Shown here: in pieces, positions 7,452 to 16,060 of the stretch
Numbering within the stretch: position 1 is the stretch's first letter
Layout of the letters: each line of letters begins with the position of its first letter
Source: Psychrobacillus sp042885655
Lineage (GTDB): Bacteria > Bacillota > Bacilli > Bacillales_A > Planococcaceae
Assembly (NCBI RefSeq): GCF_042885655.1
Contig: NZ_JBHVRO010000004.1
Location: 1-64,000 of the forward strand
Direction: 5' to 3'
DNA: 64,000 bases
The notes under the pieces: generated by a model
Seen by the model: the letters and a program-made list of their open reading frames with translations, nothing else
Told to the model about the DNA's origin: nothing
The model's database searches: none
Position numbers and translations under genes: made by a program

Positions 7452-8288
7452 ATGTCGTTTATGGAGCAATTTACAAATTTAATGCCAGTAAACGTAATTG
7501 TAAACATTTTAGATGTTTTATTTGTTTGGTTTGTAATATATAAAATAATTACCCTTGTAAAAGGAACGAAAGCGGTCCAATTATTAAAAGGGATTTTTGT
7601 CATTGTTGTAGCCCGTGTCGTCACAGACTTTTTAGGTTTGGATACACTTGGTTGGATGCTAGAACAGGTTATTAATTTTGGATTTTTAGCGATTATTATT
7701 ATATTTCAGCCAGAAATTAGAAGAGCACTAGAACAAATAGGTAGAGGAACACTCTTTTCGAGAAGTTCGATGCAAGAAGAGGAAGAACAGAGCCGTTTAA
7801 TAGGGGCAATGACCAAATCTGTGAGCTATATGGCAAAACGCCGTATTGGAGCATTAATATCAATTGAAAGAGAAACAGGTTTAACGGATTATATTGAAAC
7901 TGGAATTCCTTTAAATGCGAATATCTCATCCGAACTAATGATTAATATTTTCATTCCAAATACACCACTTCACGATGGTGCAGTGATCGTACAAAAAAAT
8001 AAAGTGGCTTCTGCAGCATGTTATTTGCCGTTGTCCGAAAGTCCTTTCATCTCTAAAGAGCTTGGAACGAGGCACCGTGCAGCAATTGGTTTAAGTGAAG
8101 TAACTGATGCTATAACAATAGTTGTATCGGAAGAAACGGGAGCAGTAAGTTTAACATCGAACGGAGATCTCCATAGAAATTTATCCATGGAAGAATTTGA
8201 AGCCCACTTGAAACGTCTTTGGTTTGGACCAACGGTGGAACATGTAACTTCTTCTAAATGGTTGTGGAGGGGGAAACAGAATGGATAA
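7452..8288 (+). CDS. cdaA: diadenylate cyclase CdaA
   Basis: The 278-aa membrane enzyme makes c-di-AMP from two ATP. Three N-terminal membrane helices (about 10-90) precede the DAC domain with the catalytic motifs HDGAVI and GTRHRAAIG and the family sequence IPLNANISSELMINIF. I chose ATG 7452 (MSFMEQF) because the length then matches CdaA (273 aa) and a GTGGGGG RBS lies upstream; a longer reading from 7368 has no RBS. The stop overlaps the start of cdaR by 8 bp. In B. subtilis the enzyme is regulated by CdaR and GlmM, both encoded next. Confidence 0.95.
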   Translation: MSFMEQFTNLMPVNVIVNILDVLFVWFVIYKIITLVKGTKAVQLLKGIFVIVVARVVTDFLGLDTLGWMLEQVINFGFLAIIIIFQPEIRRALEQIGRGTLFSRSSMQEEEEQSRLIGAMTKSVSYMAKRRIGALISIERETGLTDYIETGIPLNANISSELMINIFIPNTPLHDGAVIVQKNKVASAACYLPLSESPFISKELGTRHRAAIGLSEVTDAITIVVSEETGAVSLTSNGDLHRNLSMEEFEAHLKRLWFGPTVEHVTSSKWLWRGKQNG

Positions 8289-9543
8289 AATGATGGATAA
8301 TCCATGGTTCTTACGGATAATTGCATTAGTTTTAGCAATTATGTTATTCGTTTCCGTGAAATCTGATATCGAAAATACGAATATGAATGCTAGTGGAAAG
8401 TCAGTGGATACTCTCCGAGATGTCCCGGTTGAAGTATATTATGATGACGACAGTTTAGTTGTATCAGGCGTACCAAAAACCGTTTCGGTAAATATCGAAG
8501 GTCCAAGCCAACTAGTGCTATCTGCAAAGATGATGAAGGACTACAAAGTATTTGTAGACTTAAGAAAGTTAGCGATTGGTGAACATAGAGTAGCCGTTTC
8601 TACAGAAAATTTTTCAGATAAATTAAAAGTTCGAACGGATCCAGTTTATGTAACTGTGGTTATTGAAGAACGAATCTCTAAACAATTCCGTGTAGACCCA
8701 GATATGAATGAAAGTCTGTTGGCAGAAAATTACATCGTGAAGTCGTACGAGGTTGAACCTAAAGTAGTTACAATTACTGGTGCAAAAAGTTTGATAAATA
8801 GCATAGGCTATGTAAAAGCTACGATTGCAGGAGAACAAGGGATTAATAAATCTTTTGAACAAGAGGCAAGTGTACGCGTCTTAGACAAAGATTTAAACAA
8901 ATTAGATGTAACAGTCGATCCAAAAACCGTACAGGTAAGAGTGAAAGTTGAAGAGTACAGTAAAGAAGTACCTTTAGCTTTGATGGAGAAAGGTACACCA
9001 AAACAAGGTGTGACGATTAATAAACTAACCACTAATGTTCAAAATATAAAGTTATATGGTCCTCGAACAGTGTTGGACAAAATTGAGAAGTTATTTGTGG
9101 ATGTAGATGTAAGTAAAATAGAAGACTCTGGTGAATTTGATGTGAAGTTAACGGTCCCAGATGGTGTGACGAAAATGTCCCTAGACAAGATTAAAGTTAT
9201 AGGTGATGTGACACCTGCTCCAATAACAGAACCGCCAGTAGATGAAGAGGGTATTTCGAGTGTGAGCGAAAAGTCTTTTGATCAAGTGGCGGTGGAAGTG
9301 AGGGGACTTCCAGATCAATTAGAAAGTGTTTTTCAAACACCTACAGATGGATTAGTTTCCGTGACTGCTAAAGGAACACCTGAAGCATTAGATAAAATAA
9401 CAAAGAGCAATATTGCGCTTTATGTAGAAGCGCAAAATGCTGAAATAGGAGAAAATTTGTTTCCGATAAAAATGGATGCACCTCCTAATGTTGAGTGGGA
9501 AATGACTGCGTCCGAGGTAAAATTAACAGTTAAAGAAGCTTAA
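8281..9543 (+). CDS. cdaR: CdaA regulatory protein CdaR (YbbR domains)
   Basis: The 420-aa extracytoplasmic protein is anchored by one N-terminal helix (about 11-27, RIIALVLAIMLFVSV). The rest is a series of YbbR domains, visible as repeated blocks such as VPVEVYYDDD, VPLALMEKGTP and VAVEVRGLPDQ. B. subtilis CdaR has four such domains and modulates CdaA activity. The 8-bp overlap with cdaA implies translational coupling. A 266-bp spacer follows before glmM. Confidence 0.92.
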   Translation: MDKMMDNPWFLRIIALVLAIMLFVSVKSDIENTNMNASGKSVDTLRDVPVEVYYDDDSLVVSGVPKTVSVNIEGPSQLVLSAKMMKDYKVFVDLRKLAIGEHRVAVSTENFSDKLKVRTDPVYVTVVIEERISKQFRVDPDMNESLLAENYIVKSYEVEPKVVTITGAKSLINSIGYVKATIAGEQGINKSFEQEASVRVLDKDLNKLDVTVDPKTVQVRVKVEEYSKEVPLALMEKGTPKQGVTINKLTTNVQNIKLYGPRTVLDKIEKLFVDVDVSKIEDSGEFDVKLTVPDGVTKMSLDKIKVIGDVTPAPITEPPVDEEGISSVSEKSFDQVAVEVRGLPDQLESVFQTPTDGLVSVTAKGTPEALDKITKSNIALYVEAQNAEIGENLFPIKMDAPPNVEWEMTASEVKLTVKEA

Positions 9544-9809
9544 CTTTCTCAGTAGGATTTGCCGAGAAACAACAGAATCACATGAAAAACGAAGTGTAAA
9601 GATATAGAAGTCCCTGACATTTGCAGATATAAGAACGAGCAACGAGATAACTACAATTCAATGAAGGCTAGCCTTGGTTGAATATAGTTAAATCTTACGA
9701 CGCATACCAAGATTTAGATATGTCTACCTAGCAGTAAAAAGATCTTGGCGTACTTAGTCGAAGCGTAATTAATAAGCAGGACAACAGGTTTTTAAGGAGA
9801 GAAGTTTAA
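9544..9809 (+). other. unusually long cdaR-glmM spacer with a bulged stem-loop
   Basis: No gene is seen. At 9698-9760, three short complementary blocks line up in order: CGAC/GTCG, TAC/GTA and CCAAGAT/ATCTTGG. They could form one bulged stem-loop. No clear promoter was found. The strong RBS AAGGAGAG of glmM closes the region. Confidence 0.4.
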
Positions 9810-11162
9810 ATGGGAAAATACTTTGGTACAGATGGTGTAAGAGGAGTAGCAAACTCAGAATTAACACCGGAAATTGCTTTTAAATTAGGTCGAGTAGGCG
9901 GATACATTTTAACAAAGGGAGCAGAGAGTCGCGCAAAAGTTTTAATTGGTCGTGACACGCGTATATCTGGTCATATGTTAGAAGGTGCGCTTGTAGCAGG
10001 ACTTCTTTCTGTAGGAGTAGAGGTAATGCGTCTAGGTGTTATTAGTACACCAGGTGTTTCTTACTTAACTAGAGTAATGAGTGCAGATGCGGGAGTAATG
10101 ATATCAGCATCTCATAATCCAGTGGCAGATAACGGTATCAAATTCTTTGGTTCTGATGGATTTAAACTTTCGGATGAACAGGAAGAAGAAATCGAGCAAT
10201 TACTAGATGCAGAACTAGACGAATTGCCACGTCCAACAGGAGCGGGAGTAGGAACTGTATCCGATTATTTTGAAGGTGGACAAAAGTATATTCAATATTT
10301 AAAACAAACATTAGATGAAGAATTCGTTGGAATACATGTTGCATTAGATTGTGCAAACGGTGCTACATCTTCCCTTGCCACTCATGTTTTTGCGGATTTA
10401 GATGCTGATTTATCTACAATGGGAGCATCACCGAATGGCTTGAACATTAATGATGGTGTAGGTTCGACACATCCCGAAGAGTTAGCAAAATTTGTTTTAG
10501 AAAAAGGTGCACATGTAGGACTCGCTTTTGATGGTGACGGTGACCGACTAATCGCTGTAGATGAAAAAGGCAATATCGTAGATGGTGACCAAATTATGTA
10601 TATTTGTGCCAAGTATTTAAACGCACAAGGCAGATTAAATAAGAACACAGTTGTATCTACTGTGATGAGTAATATGGGCTTCTATAAAGCTTTAGAAACA
10701 CATGAAATGACAAGTGTTAAAACAGCAGTTGGAGACCGTTATGTAGTAGAAGAAATGAAAAAGAATGGCTATAATCTAGGAGGAGAGCAGTCTGGACATA
10801 TCGTGTTCTTAGATTATAATACAACTGGTGACGGCTTACTGACTGGTTTACAACTAGTGAATATTATGAAAATAACAGGGAAGAAACTTTCTGATCTTGC
10901 TTCAGAAATGACCATCTACCCTCAAAAATTAATAAATGTTCGCGTAACTGATAAGCACGCAGTAACACAAAATGAAAAAGTAGCGGCAATTATTAGTGAA
11001 GTGGAAGCTGAAATGGCAGGCAACGGCCGTGTTCTTGTAAGACCATCTGGAACAGAACCGCTTGTACGTGTCATGGTAGAAGCAGCAACTGAAGAAGAAT
11101 GTGAAAACTATGTAAACCGAATCGTCGAAGTTGTAATAGCTGAGATGGGTTTAGCTGAATAA
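9810..11162 (+). CDS. glmM: phosphoglucosamine mutase GlmM
   Basis: The 450-aa enzyme converts glucosamine-6-phosphate to glucosamine-1-phosphate for peptidoglycan and teichoic acid precursors. The phosphoserine loop SASHNP (about 100-105) is the active site. The metal-binding loop FDGDGDR (about 240-246), the sugar-binding GGEQSGH (about 326-332) and the phosphate-binding RPSGTEPLVRV near the C-terminus are all present. The length matches GlmM (448 aa). The start is ATG 9810 with RBS AAGGAGAG. In related bacteria GlmM also binds and inhibits CdaA, whose gene is in this cluster. Confidence 0.97.
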   Translation: MGKYFGTDGVRGVANSELTPEIAFKLGRVGGYILTKGAESRAKVLIGRDTRISGHMLEGALVAGLLSVGVEVMRLGVISTPGVSYLTRVMSADAGVMISASHNPVADNGIKFFGSDGFKLSDEQEEEIEQLLDAELDELPRPTGAGVGTVSDYFEGGQKYIQYLKQTLDEEFVGIHVALDCANGATSSLATHVFADLDADLSTMGASPNGLNINDGVGSTHPEELAKFVLEKGAHVGLAFDGDGDRLIAVDEKGNIVDGDQIMYICAKYLNAQGRLNKNTVVSTVMSNMGFYKALETHEMTSVKTAVGDRYVVEEMKKNGYNLGGEQSGHIVFLDYNTTGDGLLTGLQLVNIMKITGKKLSDLASEMTIYPQKLINVRVTDKHAVTQNEKVAAIISEVEAEMAGNGRVLVRPSGTEPLVRVMVEAATEEECENYVNRIVEVVIAEMGLAE

Positions 11163-11169
11163 AGAATAG

Positions 11170-11200
11170 ATAAAAATCCAGCCTTATGCTGGATTTTTTA
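11170..11200 (+). terminator. terminator after glmM
   Basis: AAAATCCAGC-CTTAT-GCTGGATTTTTTATTT: a 9-bp stem with a T-run. Confidence 0.85.
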
Positions 11201-11462
11201 TTTGGATATTTTGCTGTTTTCCTCACAGAATAAGAAAGTTAAATTTTTATGCCATGAACAGGTTTATTTCCGCTGCAGGAGACAGAAGCTATGCCCGCGA
11301 AAAGCATCCGCTTTGGCGAAAAACAACGACATTTATACGTTACTTTTCTAAAAAGGACCGGTCGTCTTTTTGCTCGTTTATTAAAAAAGGCTAATTCTTT
11401 GTGCTGCAAACAAAGATTGTTATACGATAGTTTATATATTTCAATAGAAGAGGAGTAGTAAA
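11201..11462. repeat. spacer with a degenerate copy of a Bacillales intergenic repeat
   Basis: There is no gene. The stretch at about 11267-11320 (TTTCCGCTGCAGGAGACAGAAGC ... GCATCCGCTTTGGCG, split here) resembles the GC-richer CTTTCCGC...GCTTTCCGC-type repeats often found between genes in Bacillales. A weak relative lies at 46250-46300. I cannot assign a named family. Confidence 0.3.
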
Positions 11463-12428
11463 GTGAAAGCACTGATTTTTGAGAAGTTTGGTGGACCTGA
11501 AGTACTTCAGTATAAGGAAGTTGCTAAACCGATTATTAAGGAAAATGAGGTATTGGTAAAGACGAAGGCGATTGGATTGAATTTTGCTGATATTTATAGA
11601 AGAAAAGGAAACTATCATTTAGCTGGTAATCCACCTTTTATATTAGGATATGAGGGCTCGGGTGTAATAGATCAAATAGGTGATGGTATAAAAAATATGA
11701 AAGTCGGGGATCGTATTGCGTTTGCAGATGTTCCATTTGCAAATGCTGAATTCGTCGCAGTTCCGATGGAAAAGGCAATTCCTTTGCCAAATGAACTATC
11801 TTTTGAAATAGCAGCATCTGTTTTGTTACAAGGATTAACAGCGCAATATTTAACTAGCGATAGTTACAAGGTGAGGGCAGGAGATACGATTCTAGTCCAC
11901 GCAGCAGCTGGTGGAGTTGGGCAAAATCTTATTCAAATTGGGAAGTTACTTGGAGCAAAAGTGATTGGACTTACATCTTCATTGGAAAAATCTGAAGTTG
12001 CCTATTCAATTGGTGCAGATCATGTTTTTTTATACAAAGATAATTGGGTAAATGAAATAAAGGATGTAACTAACGGAACTGGAGTAGATGCTGTTTATGA
12101 GTCTGTAGGCTCAACATTAGCGGACAGTTTTGATGTCACAAAAATAGGTGGTGCCGTAGTATTTTATGGAATGTCGGGTGGGGATCCGGCACTCGTTGAT
12201 CCGCGTATGCTAATGGACACTTCTAAAACCTTAACAGGTGGAGATCTATGGAATGTACTAACCTCCTTAGAGGAAAGAAAACAGAGATCCAAACAATTAT
12301 TTGATTGGATTTTAGAAGGTAAAATAACCCTAAAGGAGCCAACTACTTTCTCATTACAAGATGGTGCAAAAGCTCACAGCTTGCTGGAAAGTCGCAAAAG
12401 CATTGGGAAGATCCTGTTAATTCCTTAA
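11463..12428 (+). CDS. zinc-free alcohol dehydrogenase / NADPH:quinone oxidoreductase family protein
   Basis: The 321-aa protein belongs to the medium-chain dehydrogenase superfamily, quinone oxidoreductase (QOR) branch. It has the GroES-like N-terminal domain (GYEGSGVIDQIGDGI, about 62-76) and the Rossmann loop VHAAAGGVGQ (about 145-154), which favours NADPH. The Cys/His zinc ligands of alcohol dehydrogenases are missing. The start is GTG 11463 with RBS GAGGAG 6-7 bases upstream. It stands alone between glmM and the DJ-1 gene. The physiological substrate is unknown. Confidence 0.88.
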   Translation: MKALIFEKFGGPEVLQYKEVAKPIIKENEVLVKTKAIGLNFADIYRRKGNYHLAGNPPFILGYEGSGVIDQIGDGIKNMKVGDRIAFADVPFANAEFVAVPMEKAIPLPNELSFEIAASVLLQGLTAQYLTSDSYKVRAGDTILVHAAAGGVGQNLIQIGKLLGAKVIGLTSSLEKSEVAYSIGADHVFLYKDNWVNEIKDVTNGTGVDAVYESVGSTLADSFDVTKIGGAVVFYGMSGGDPALVDPRMLMDTSKTLTGGDLWNVLTSLEERKQRSKQLFDWILEGKITLKEPTTFSLQDGAKAHSLLESRKSIGKILLIP

Positions 12429-12476
12429 CAGTTACTTGAAGAAATAGAGAAAAAGGAATCATTCTCTCTGTTAAAT

Positions 12477-12502
12477 GTTTACTCTGTTTATTTGGTGGAA
12501 TA
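12477..12502 (+). promoter_or_regulatory. candidate sigma-B promoter of the DJ-1/PfpI gene
   Basis: GTTTAC (12477-12482), a 14-bp spacer and GGAATA (12497-12502) resemble the general stress consensus GTTTAA-N12/15-GGGTAT. The downstream gene is a relative of general stress protein 18, a sigma-B target in B. subtilis. Confidence 0.35.
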
Positions 12503-12535
12503 ATAAGAGTGAACAAACAGATAGGGAGTGAGTAA

Positions 12536-13051
12536 ATGGCTAAAGTAGCAACATTAGTCACAAATATGTTTGAGGATGTAGAATACACAAGTCCCGCACA
12601 AGCATTAAATGACGCAGGACATGAGGTATTTATAATTGAAAAGGAAGCAGGAAAAGAAGTAACAGGTAAGCAAGGCGAAGCCAATCTTAAAGTTGACTAT
12701 AGTATTGATGAAGTAAAACCTGAAGATTTTGATGCATTATTCATTCCTGGTGGATTTTCACCGGACATTTTACGTGCGGACGATCGATTTGTTGAATTTG
12801 CAAAAGCATTCATGGATGCTATGAAACCTGTCTTTGCAATTTGTCACGGACCACAACTCCTCATTACAGCAAAAACATTGAATGGAAGAGATGCTACAGG
12901 TTATAAGTCGATAAAAGTCGATTTAGAAAATGCCGGGGCCACATTTCATGATGAAGAAGTTTTCGTTTGTGGCAAACAACTTGTAACAAGTCGTACGCCA
13001 GATGATTTGCCAGCTTTTAATAGAGAAATCGTGAAGTTATTAGAGAAGTAA
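12536..13051 (+). CDS. DJ-1/PfpI family protein (general stress protein 18 type)
   Basis: The 171-aa protein belongs to the DJ-1/PfpI superfamily. The nucleophile elbow is in FAICHGPQLL (Cys about 104, His 105), and a conserved Glu lies in the FEDVEYTSP segment (about 13). The length and motifs match the PfpI/YfkM/YraA group, linked to stress survival and to repair of glyoxal-modified proteins or proteolysis; the activity of such members is debated. The start is ATG 12536 with RBS AGGGAGTG. A terminator follows. Confidence 0.9.
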   Translation: MAKVATLVTNMFEDVEYTSPAQALNDAGHEVFIIEKEAGKEVTGKQGEANLKVDYSIDEVKPEDFDALFIPGGFSPDILRADDRFVEFAKAFMDAMKPVFAICHGPQLLITAKTLNGRDATGYKSIKVDLENAGATFHDEEVFVCGKQLVTSRTPDDLPAFNREIVKLLEK

Positions 13052-13056
13052 TAGAA

Positions 13057-13095
13057 AAGATTGCCCATCTATTCTTAAGTGGGCAATCTTTTATT
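13057..13095 (+). terminator. terminator after the DJ-1/PfpI gene
   Basis: AAGATTGCCCA / TGGGCAATCTT is an 11-bp stem followed by TTATTTAT. Confidence 0.85.
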
Positions 13096-13319
13096 TATAT
13101 TGAATTGAACAATAGAATCTATACACATCCAGGGACGATCTTTATATCATTGATTTATAGTGAGTTTTATATAAACGAATACGAAGATCCAACTATATTT
13201 AACTAATTGGAAATATTTTAACCGTAATACTTACATTCTGTCTTCCAAGCAGTACTTTCACTTCCCAAAGTAAAGTATATTTCGTATAATATCTATACAT
13301 GGCAGAAAGTGGGTGTTGT

Positions 13320-13769
13320 ATGAATTTGGATGCTGTTGACAAGCGTATATTAGAATTATTGACGGAAAATGGCCGTTTGTCTTACGTTGATATTGGTAAA
13401 GAACTTAACTTATCAAGAGTTGCTGTTAGAGAACGAGTGCACCAATTACAAAATGAAGGAGTGATTGAGAGATTCACCGTTGTTATTAATTCAGAGAAAG
13501 TAGGTAAAAATGTCTCGGGTTTCTTTGAAGTGGATTGTGAACCGTCCTCCCTCGTAAGGGTTGCTCAAAATCTTGCTGATAATCCAAGTGTAGCAAGCTG
13601 TTATCAAATGACAGGACCATCAACCTTACATATGCATGTATTGGTAGATGACTTTTCAAGTCTTGAAAAGTTTATTAATAAAGAATTATATGCATTAGAG
13701 GGTATCACACGAGTTGAAAGTCATATTTTACTTAGAAGATTTAAAAGTCGTAGTGGATTAAAATTATAA
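13320..13769 (+). CDS. Lrp/AsnC family transcriptional regulator
   Basis: The 149-aa protein has an N-terminal AsnC-type helix-turn-helix (about 3-60; LDAVDKRILELLTENGRLSY, then LNLSRVAVRERVHQLQNEGVI) and a C-terminal RAM ligand-binding domain (about 68-145). I prefer ATG 13320 because it begins the conserved DAVDKRIL block and GTGGGTG lies upstream; an ATG at 13299 would add seven residues. B. subtilis carries an Lrp-type gene (ywrC) beside ywrA, ywrB and ywrD. Homologues of those three follow here, so this is a good candidate regulator of the operon starting at 14183. Confidence 0.9.
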   Translation: MNLDAVDKRILELLTENGRLSYVDIGKELNLSRVAVRERVHQLQNEGVIERFTVVINSEKVGKNVSGFFEVDCEPSSLVRVAQNLADNPSVASCYQMTGPSTLHMHVLVDDFSSLEKFINKELYALEGITRVESHILLRRFKSRSGLKL

Positions 13770-13775
13770 ATTTGT

Positions 13776-13808
13776 AAAAAGGCATTCCGTATAGGAATGT
13801 CTTTTTTA
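13776..13808 (+). terminator. terminator after the Lrp gene
   Basis: AAAGGCATTCC-GTATA-GGAATGTCTTTTTT forms a stem with a T-run. Confidence 0.85.
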
Positions 13809-14107
13809 TTTGTAACTGTCCAAACTCCAACACATGCGTTCGTGTGCAAAGCTCGTCGGAGAAGAAAGTGCGCATCAGAGTAAATAGGGAGCTTACGCCT
13901 TTCTTATTATTTTTATTATCGAAATGATTGAAATTAATTGGAGAAAAAGTATGGAATGTAAATACAAAAAGACTGATAAATGACTATAGATTATTCAAAA
14001 CGTAATCAAATTTTATATCAATTATTCATAGTGTAATAATATTTAGAAAAAAATAAATTTATTTGAATATTCTTATAGATTTTTATTATTTATTGTATTA
14101 TAATCAC

Positions 14108-14163
14108 AATTAACAAATATTAAACATTTGTTAATTAAAAACAAATATTTAATTAACATTTGT
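14108..14163. promoter_or_regulatory. two tandem operator-like palindromes upstream of the peptide transport operon
   Basis: Site 1 is a perfect 11-bp inverted repeat AATTAACAAAT / ATTTGTTAATT (14108-14118, 14126-14136) with a 7-bp spacer. Site 2 repeats ACAAAT / ATTTGT (14141-14146, 14158-14163). Both lie between a TATAAT at 14099-14104 and the first gene, well placed for a repressor. The Lrp gene upstream is the obvious candidate binder. The rest of 13810-14107 is A/T-rich and gene-free. Confidence 0.6.
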
Positions 14164-14182
14164 AAGAAAGTGAGGGGGATAT

Positions 14183-15124
14183 ATGATTGCTTTAATTGTA
14201 AGGAGAGGTGTACAACTTATTTTTTTACTGTTGGGTATTTCTTTTTTGGTATTTTCATCCATGTACATTGCTCCGGGTGATCCAGCTACTATGGTAGGAG
14301 GACCAACAGCTTCGGCAACAGATTTAGAAGCAATCCGAGACAACTTAGGTTTGAATGATCCGTTCCTTGTACAATATGGTCGATATTTAAAAAATGCGGT
14401 ACAAGGCGACTTCGGCTATTCTTATCAATCGAAACAATCAGTATCAGAAGCAATTTCCATACGTTTCCCTAATACTCTAAAACTCGCGATAGCTAGTATG
14501 GTAGTAGCCATCATAATTGGGATTATCGCTGGTTTAATATCAGCATTAAAACATAATTCTTGGCTAGATGTAACATCTACAACTTTTGCTTTAGCTGGAA
14601 TATCTATTCCGAATTTTTGGTTAGGTGCTTTACTAATATTAGTATTTGCGGTTAATTTACAGTGGCTTCCTGTAGGAGGGCTCTCGGCACCTTTTTATAC
14701 AACAGAAGGATTTAAACAGATGATTCTTCCTGCAATTACTTTAGGGACAAGCTCAGCAGCTATGATTGCAAGGATGACAAGGTCTTCTATTCTTGAAGTT
14801 GTGAAAGCTGATTATGTAAGAACTGCTCGCGCTAAAGGAGTTAGGGAGCGGAAAGTTATCTGGGTACATACTTTAAAAAATGCAATGATACCAGTAGTAA
14901 CTGTGATAGGTGTCAATTTTGGTGCTTTGCTGGGTGGAACAATCATTACTGAAAAAGTTTTCGCTATTAATGGTGTTGGAAGACTTATGGTAGATGCAAT
15001 AGCAATGAGAGATTTCCCAATGGTACAGGCTTCCGTATTATTAGTAGCTACGTTGTTCGTTGTCGTTAACTTAGTTGTAGATATTGTATATACGTTTATT
15101 GATCCAAGAATTACCTATGAATGA
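14183..15124 (+). CDS. oligopeptide ABC transporter permease (DppB/OppB type)
   Basis: The 313-aa inner-membrane permease has six predicted helices, starting with LIFLLLGISFLVFSSMYIAPGDP, the standard DppB N-terminus. The BPD_transp_1 loop with EVVKADYVRTARAKGVRE (about 208-225) contacts the ATPases. The RBS GTGAGGGGG precedes ATG 14183. It is the first gene of a unit of permease, permease, binding protein, two ATPases, gamma-glutamyltransferase and chromate transporters. The neighbouring hydrolase suggests gamma-glutamyl peptides or glutathione as substrate (inference). Confidence 0.92.
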   Translation: MIALIVRRGVQLIFLLLGISFLVFSSMYIAPGDPATMVGGPTASATDLEAIRDNLGLNDPFLVQYGRYLKNAVQGDFGYSYQSKQSVSEAISIRFPNTLKLAIASMVVAIIIGIIAGLISALKHNSWLDVTSTTFALAGISIPNFWLGALLILVFAVNLQWLPVGGLSAPFYTTEGFKQMILPAITLGTSSAAMIARMTRSSILEVVKADYVRTARAKGVRERKVIWVHTLKNAMIPVVTVIGVNFGALLGGTIITEKVFAINGVGRLMVDAIAMRDFPMVQASVLLVATLFVVVNLVVDIVYTFIDPRITYE

Positions 15125-15140
15125 TGAGGGGAGGCTACCC

Positions 15141-16037
15141 ATGACGAATGCGATTATAACAACGGGTGTACAAACATCCGTGAATAAGAAAAGAGAGAAA
15201 GTGTACATCACAACAATCAAAAGACTATTAAAAAATAAACTATCAGTTATTGGTATTGTAATTATTTTAGGTTTAATCTTTATGGCATTGTTTGCACCTT
15301 TTTTAGCTACATATGACCCTGTAAAACAGAGTCTTGTAGATAGTGAACTACCGATGTTTTCGAATGGACATTGGCTAGGAACAGATAACTACGGAAGAGA
15401 TGTATGGTCACGTATCGTATATGGATCCAGAATTTCATTAATCGTCGGCTTTACAGCAGTTTCATTAGGATTGCTTGGTGGGATTATCCTTGGTTTACTT
15501 GGTGGTTACTACAAAAAGTTAGATGGAGTTGTTATGAGAATTGTAGACTTACTATTCTCATTCCCAGGTATTCTATTGGCAATGTTAATTATTGCGATCT
15601 TAGGTACTAGTCTTGTGAATGTTGCGATAGCGATAAGTATATGGTCAATTCCAAGCTGTGCACGTATTGTAAGGGGGTCAGTTCTCTCTATTAAACAAAA
15701 GGAATACATCATGGCACTGAGGTCTTTAGGAGCTTCTGACCTACGTATTATGGTTCGCCACATATTGCCAAATGCTTTTGCTCCAATAATTGTGTTTGCA
15801 ACAATGCGAATGGGGACTGCAATACTTTCTACGGCCTCACTTAGTTATTTAGGTTTAGGTGCTCAACCACCTTCACCGGAATGGGGTGCAATGATTTCTC
15901 AGGGCCAAAATTATATGTGGACATCTCCACATTTAACCATTGTTCCGGGAATAGCAATTATGCTAACGGTTTTTGCTTTTAATGTAGTAGGAGACGGATT
16001 AAGAGATGCATTAGATCCAAATATGGACATCCAATAA
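15141..16037 (+). CDS. oligopeptide ABC transporter permease (DppC/OppC type)
   Basis: The 298-aa second permease has an N-terminal cytoplasmic segment, a first helix about 40-62 (LSVIGIVIILGLIFMALFAPF), the DppC loop GTDNYGRDVWSRIVYGSRIS and the ATPase-contact loop KEYIMALRSLGASD. I chose ATG 15141 (MTNAII), 16 bp after the upstream stop, with RBS GGGGAGG. Longer readings overlap the preceding gene and lack an RBS. Confidence 0.92.
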   Translation: MTNAIITTGVQTSVNKKREKVYITTIKRLLKNKLSVIGIVIILGLIFMALFAPFLATYDPVKQSLVDSELPMFSNGHWLGTDNYGRDVWSRIVYGSRISLIVGFTAVSLGLLGGIILGLLGGYYKKLDGVVMRIVDLLFSFPGILLAMLIIAILGTSLVNVAIAISIWSIPSCARIVRGSVLSIKQKEYIMALRSLGASDLRIMVRHILPNAFAPIIVFATMRMGTAILSTASLSYLGLGAQPPSPEWGAMISQGQNYMWTSPHLTIVPGIAIMLTVFAFNVVGDGLRDALDPNMDIQ

Positions 16038-16060
16038 AAATAATAACTGGGGGAATAGAA

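Noticed and set aside
13860..13910. Possible riboswitch in the GC-richer stretch after the Lrp terminator
   Set aside because: No conserved riboswitch core or terminator/anti-terminator pair was recognisable, and 200 bp of A/T-rich sequence follow before the next gene.
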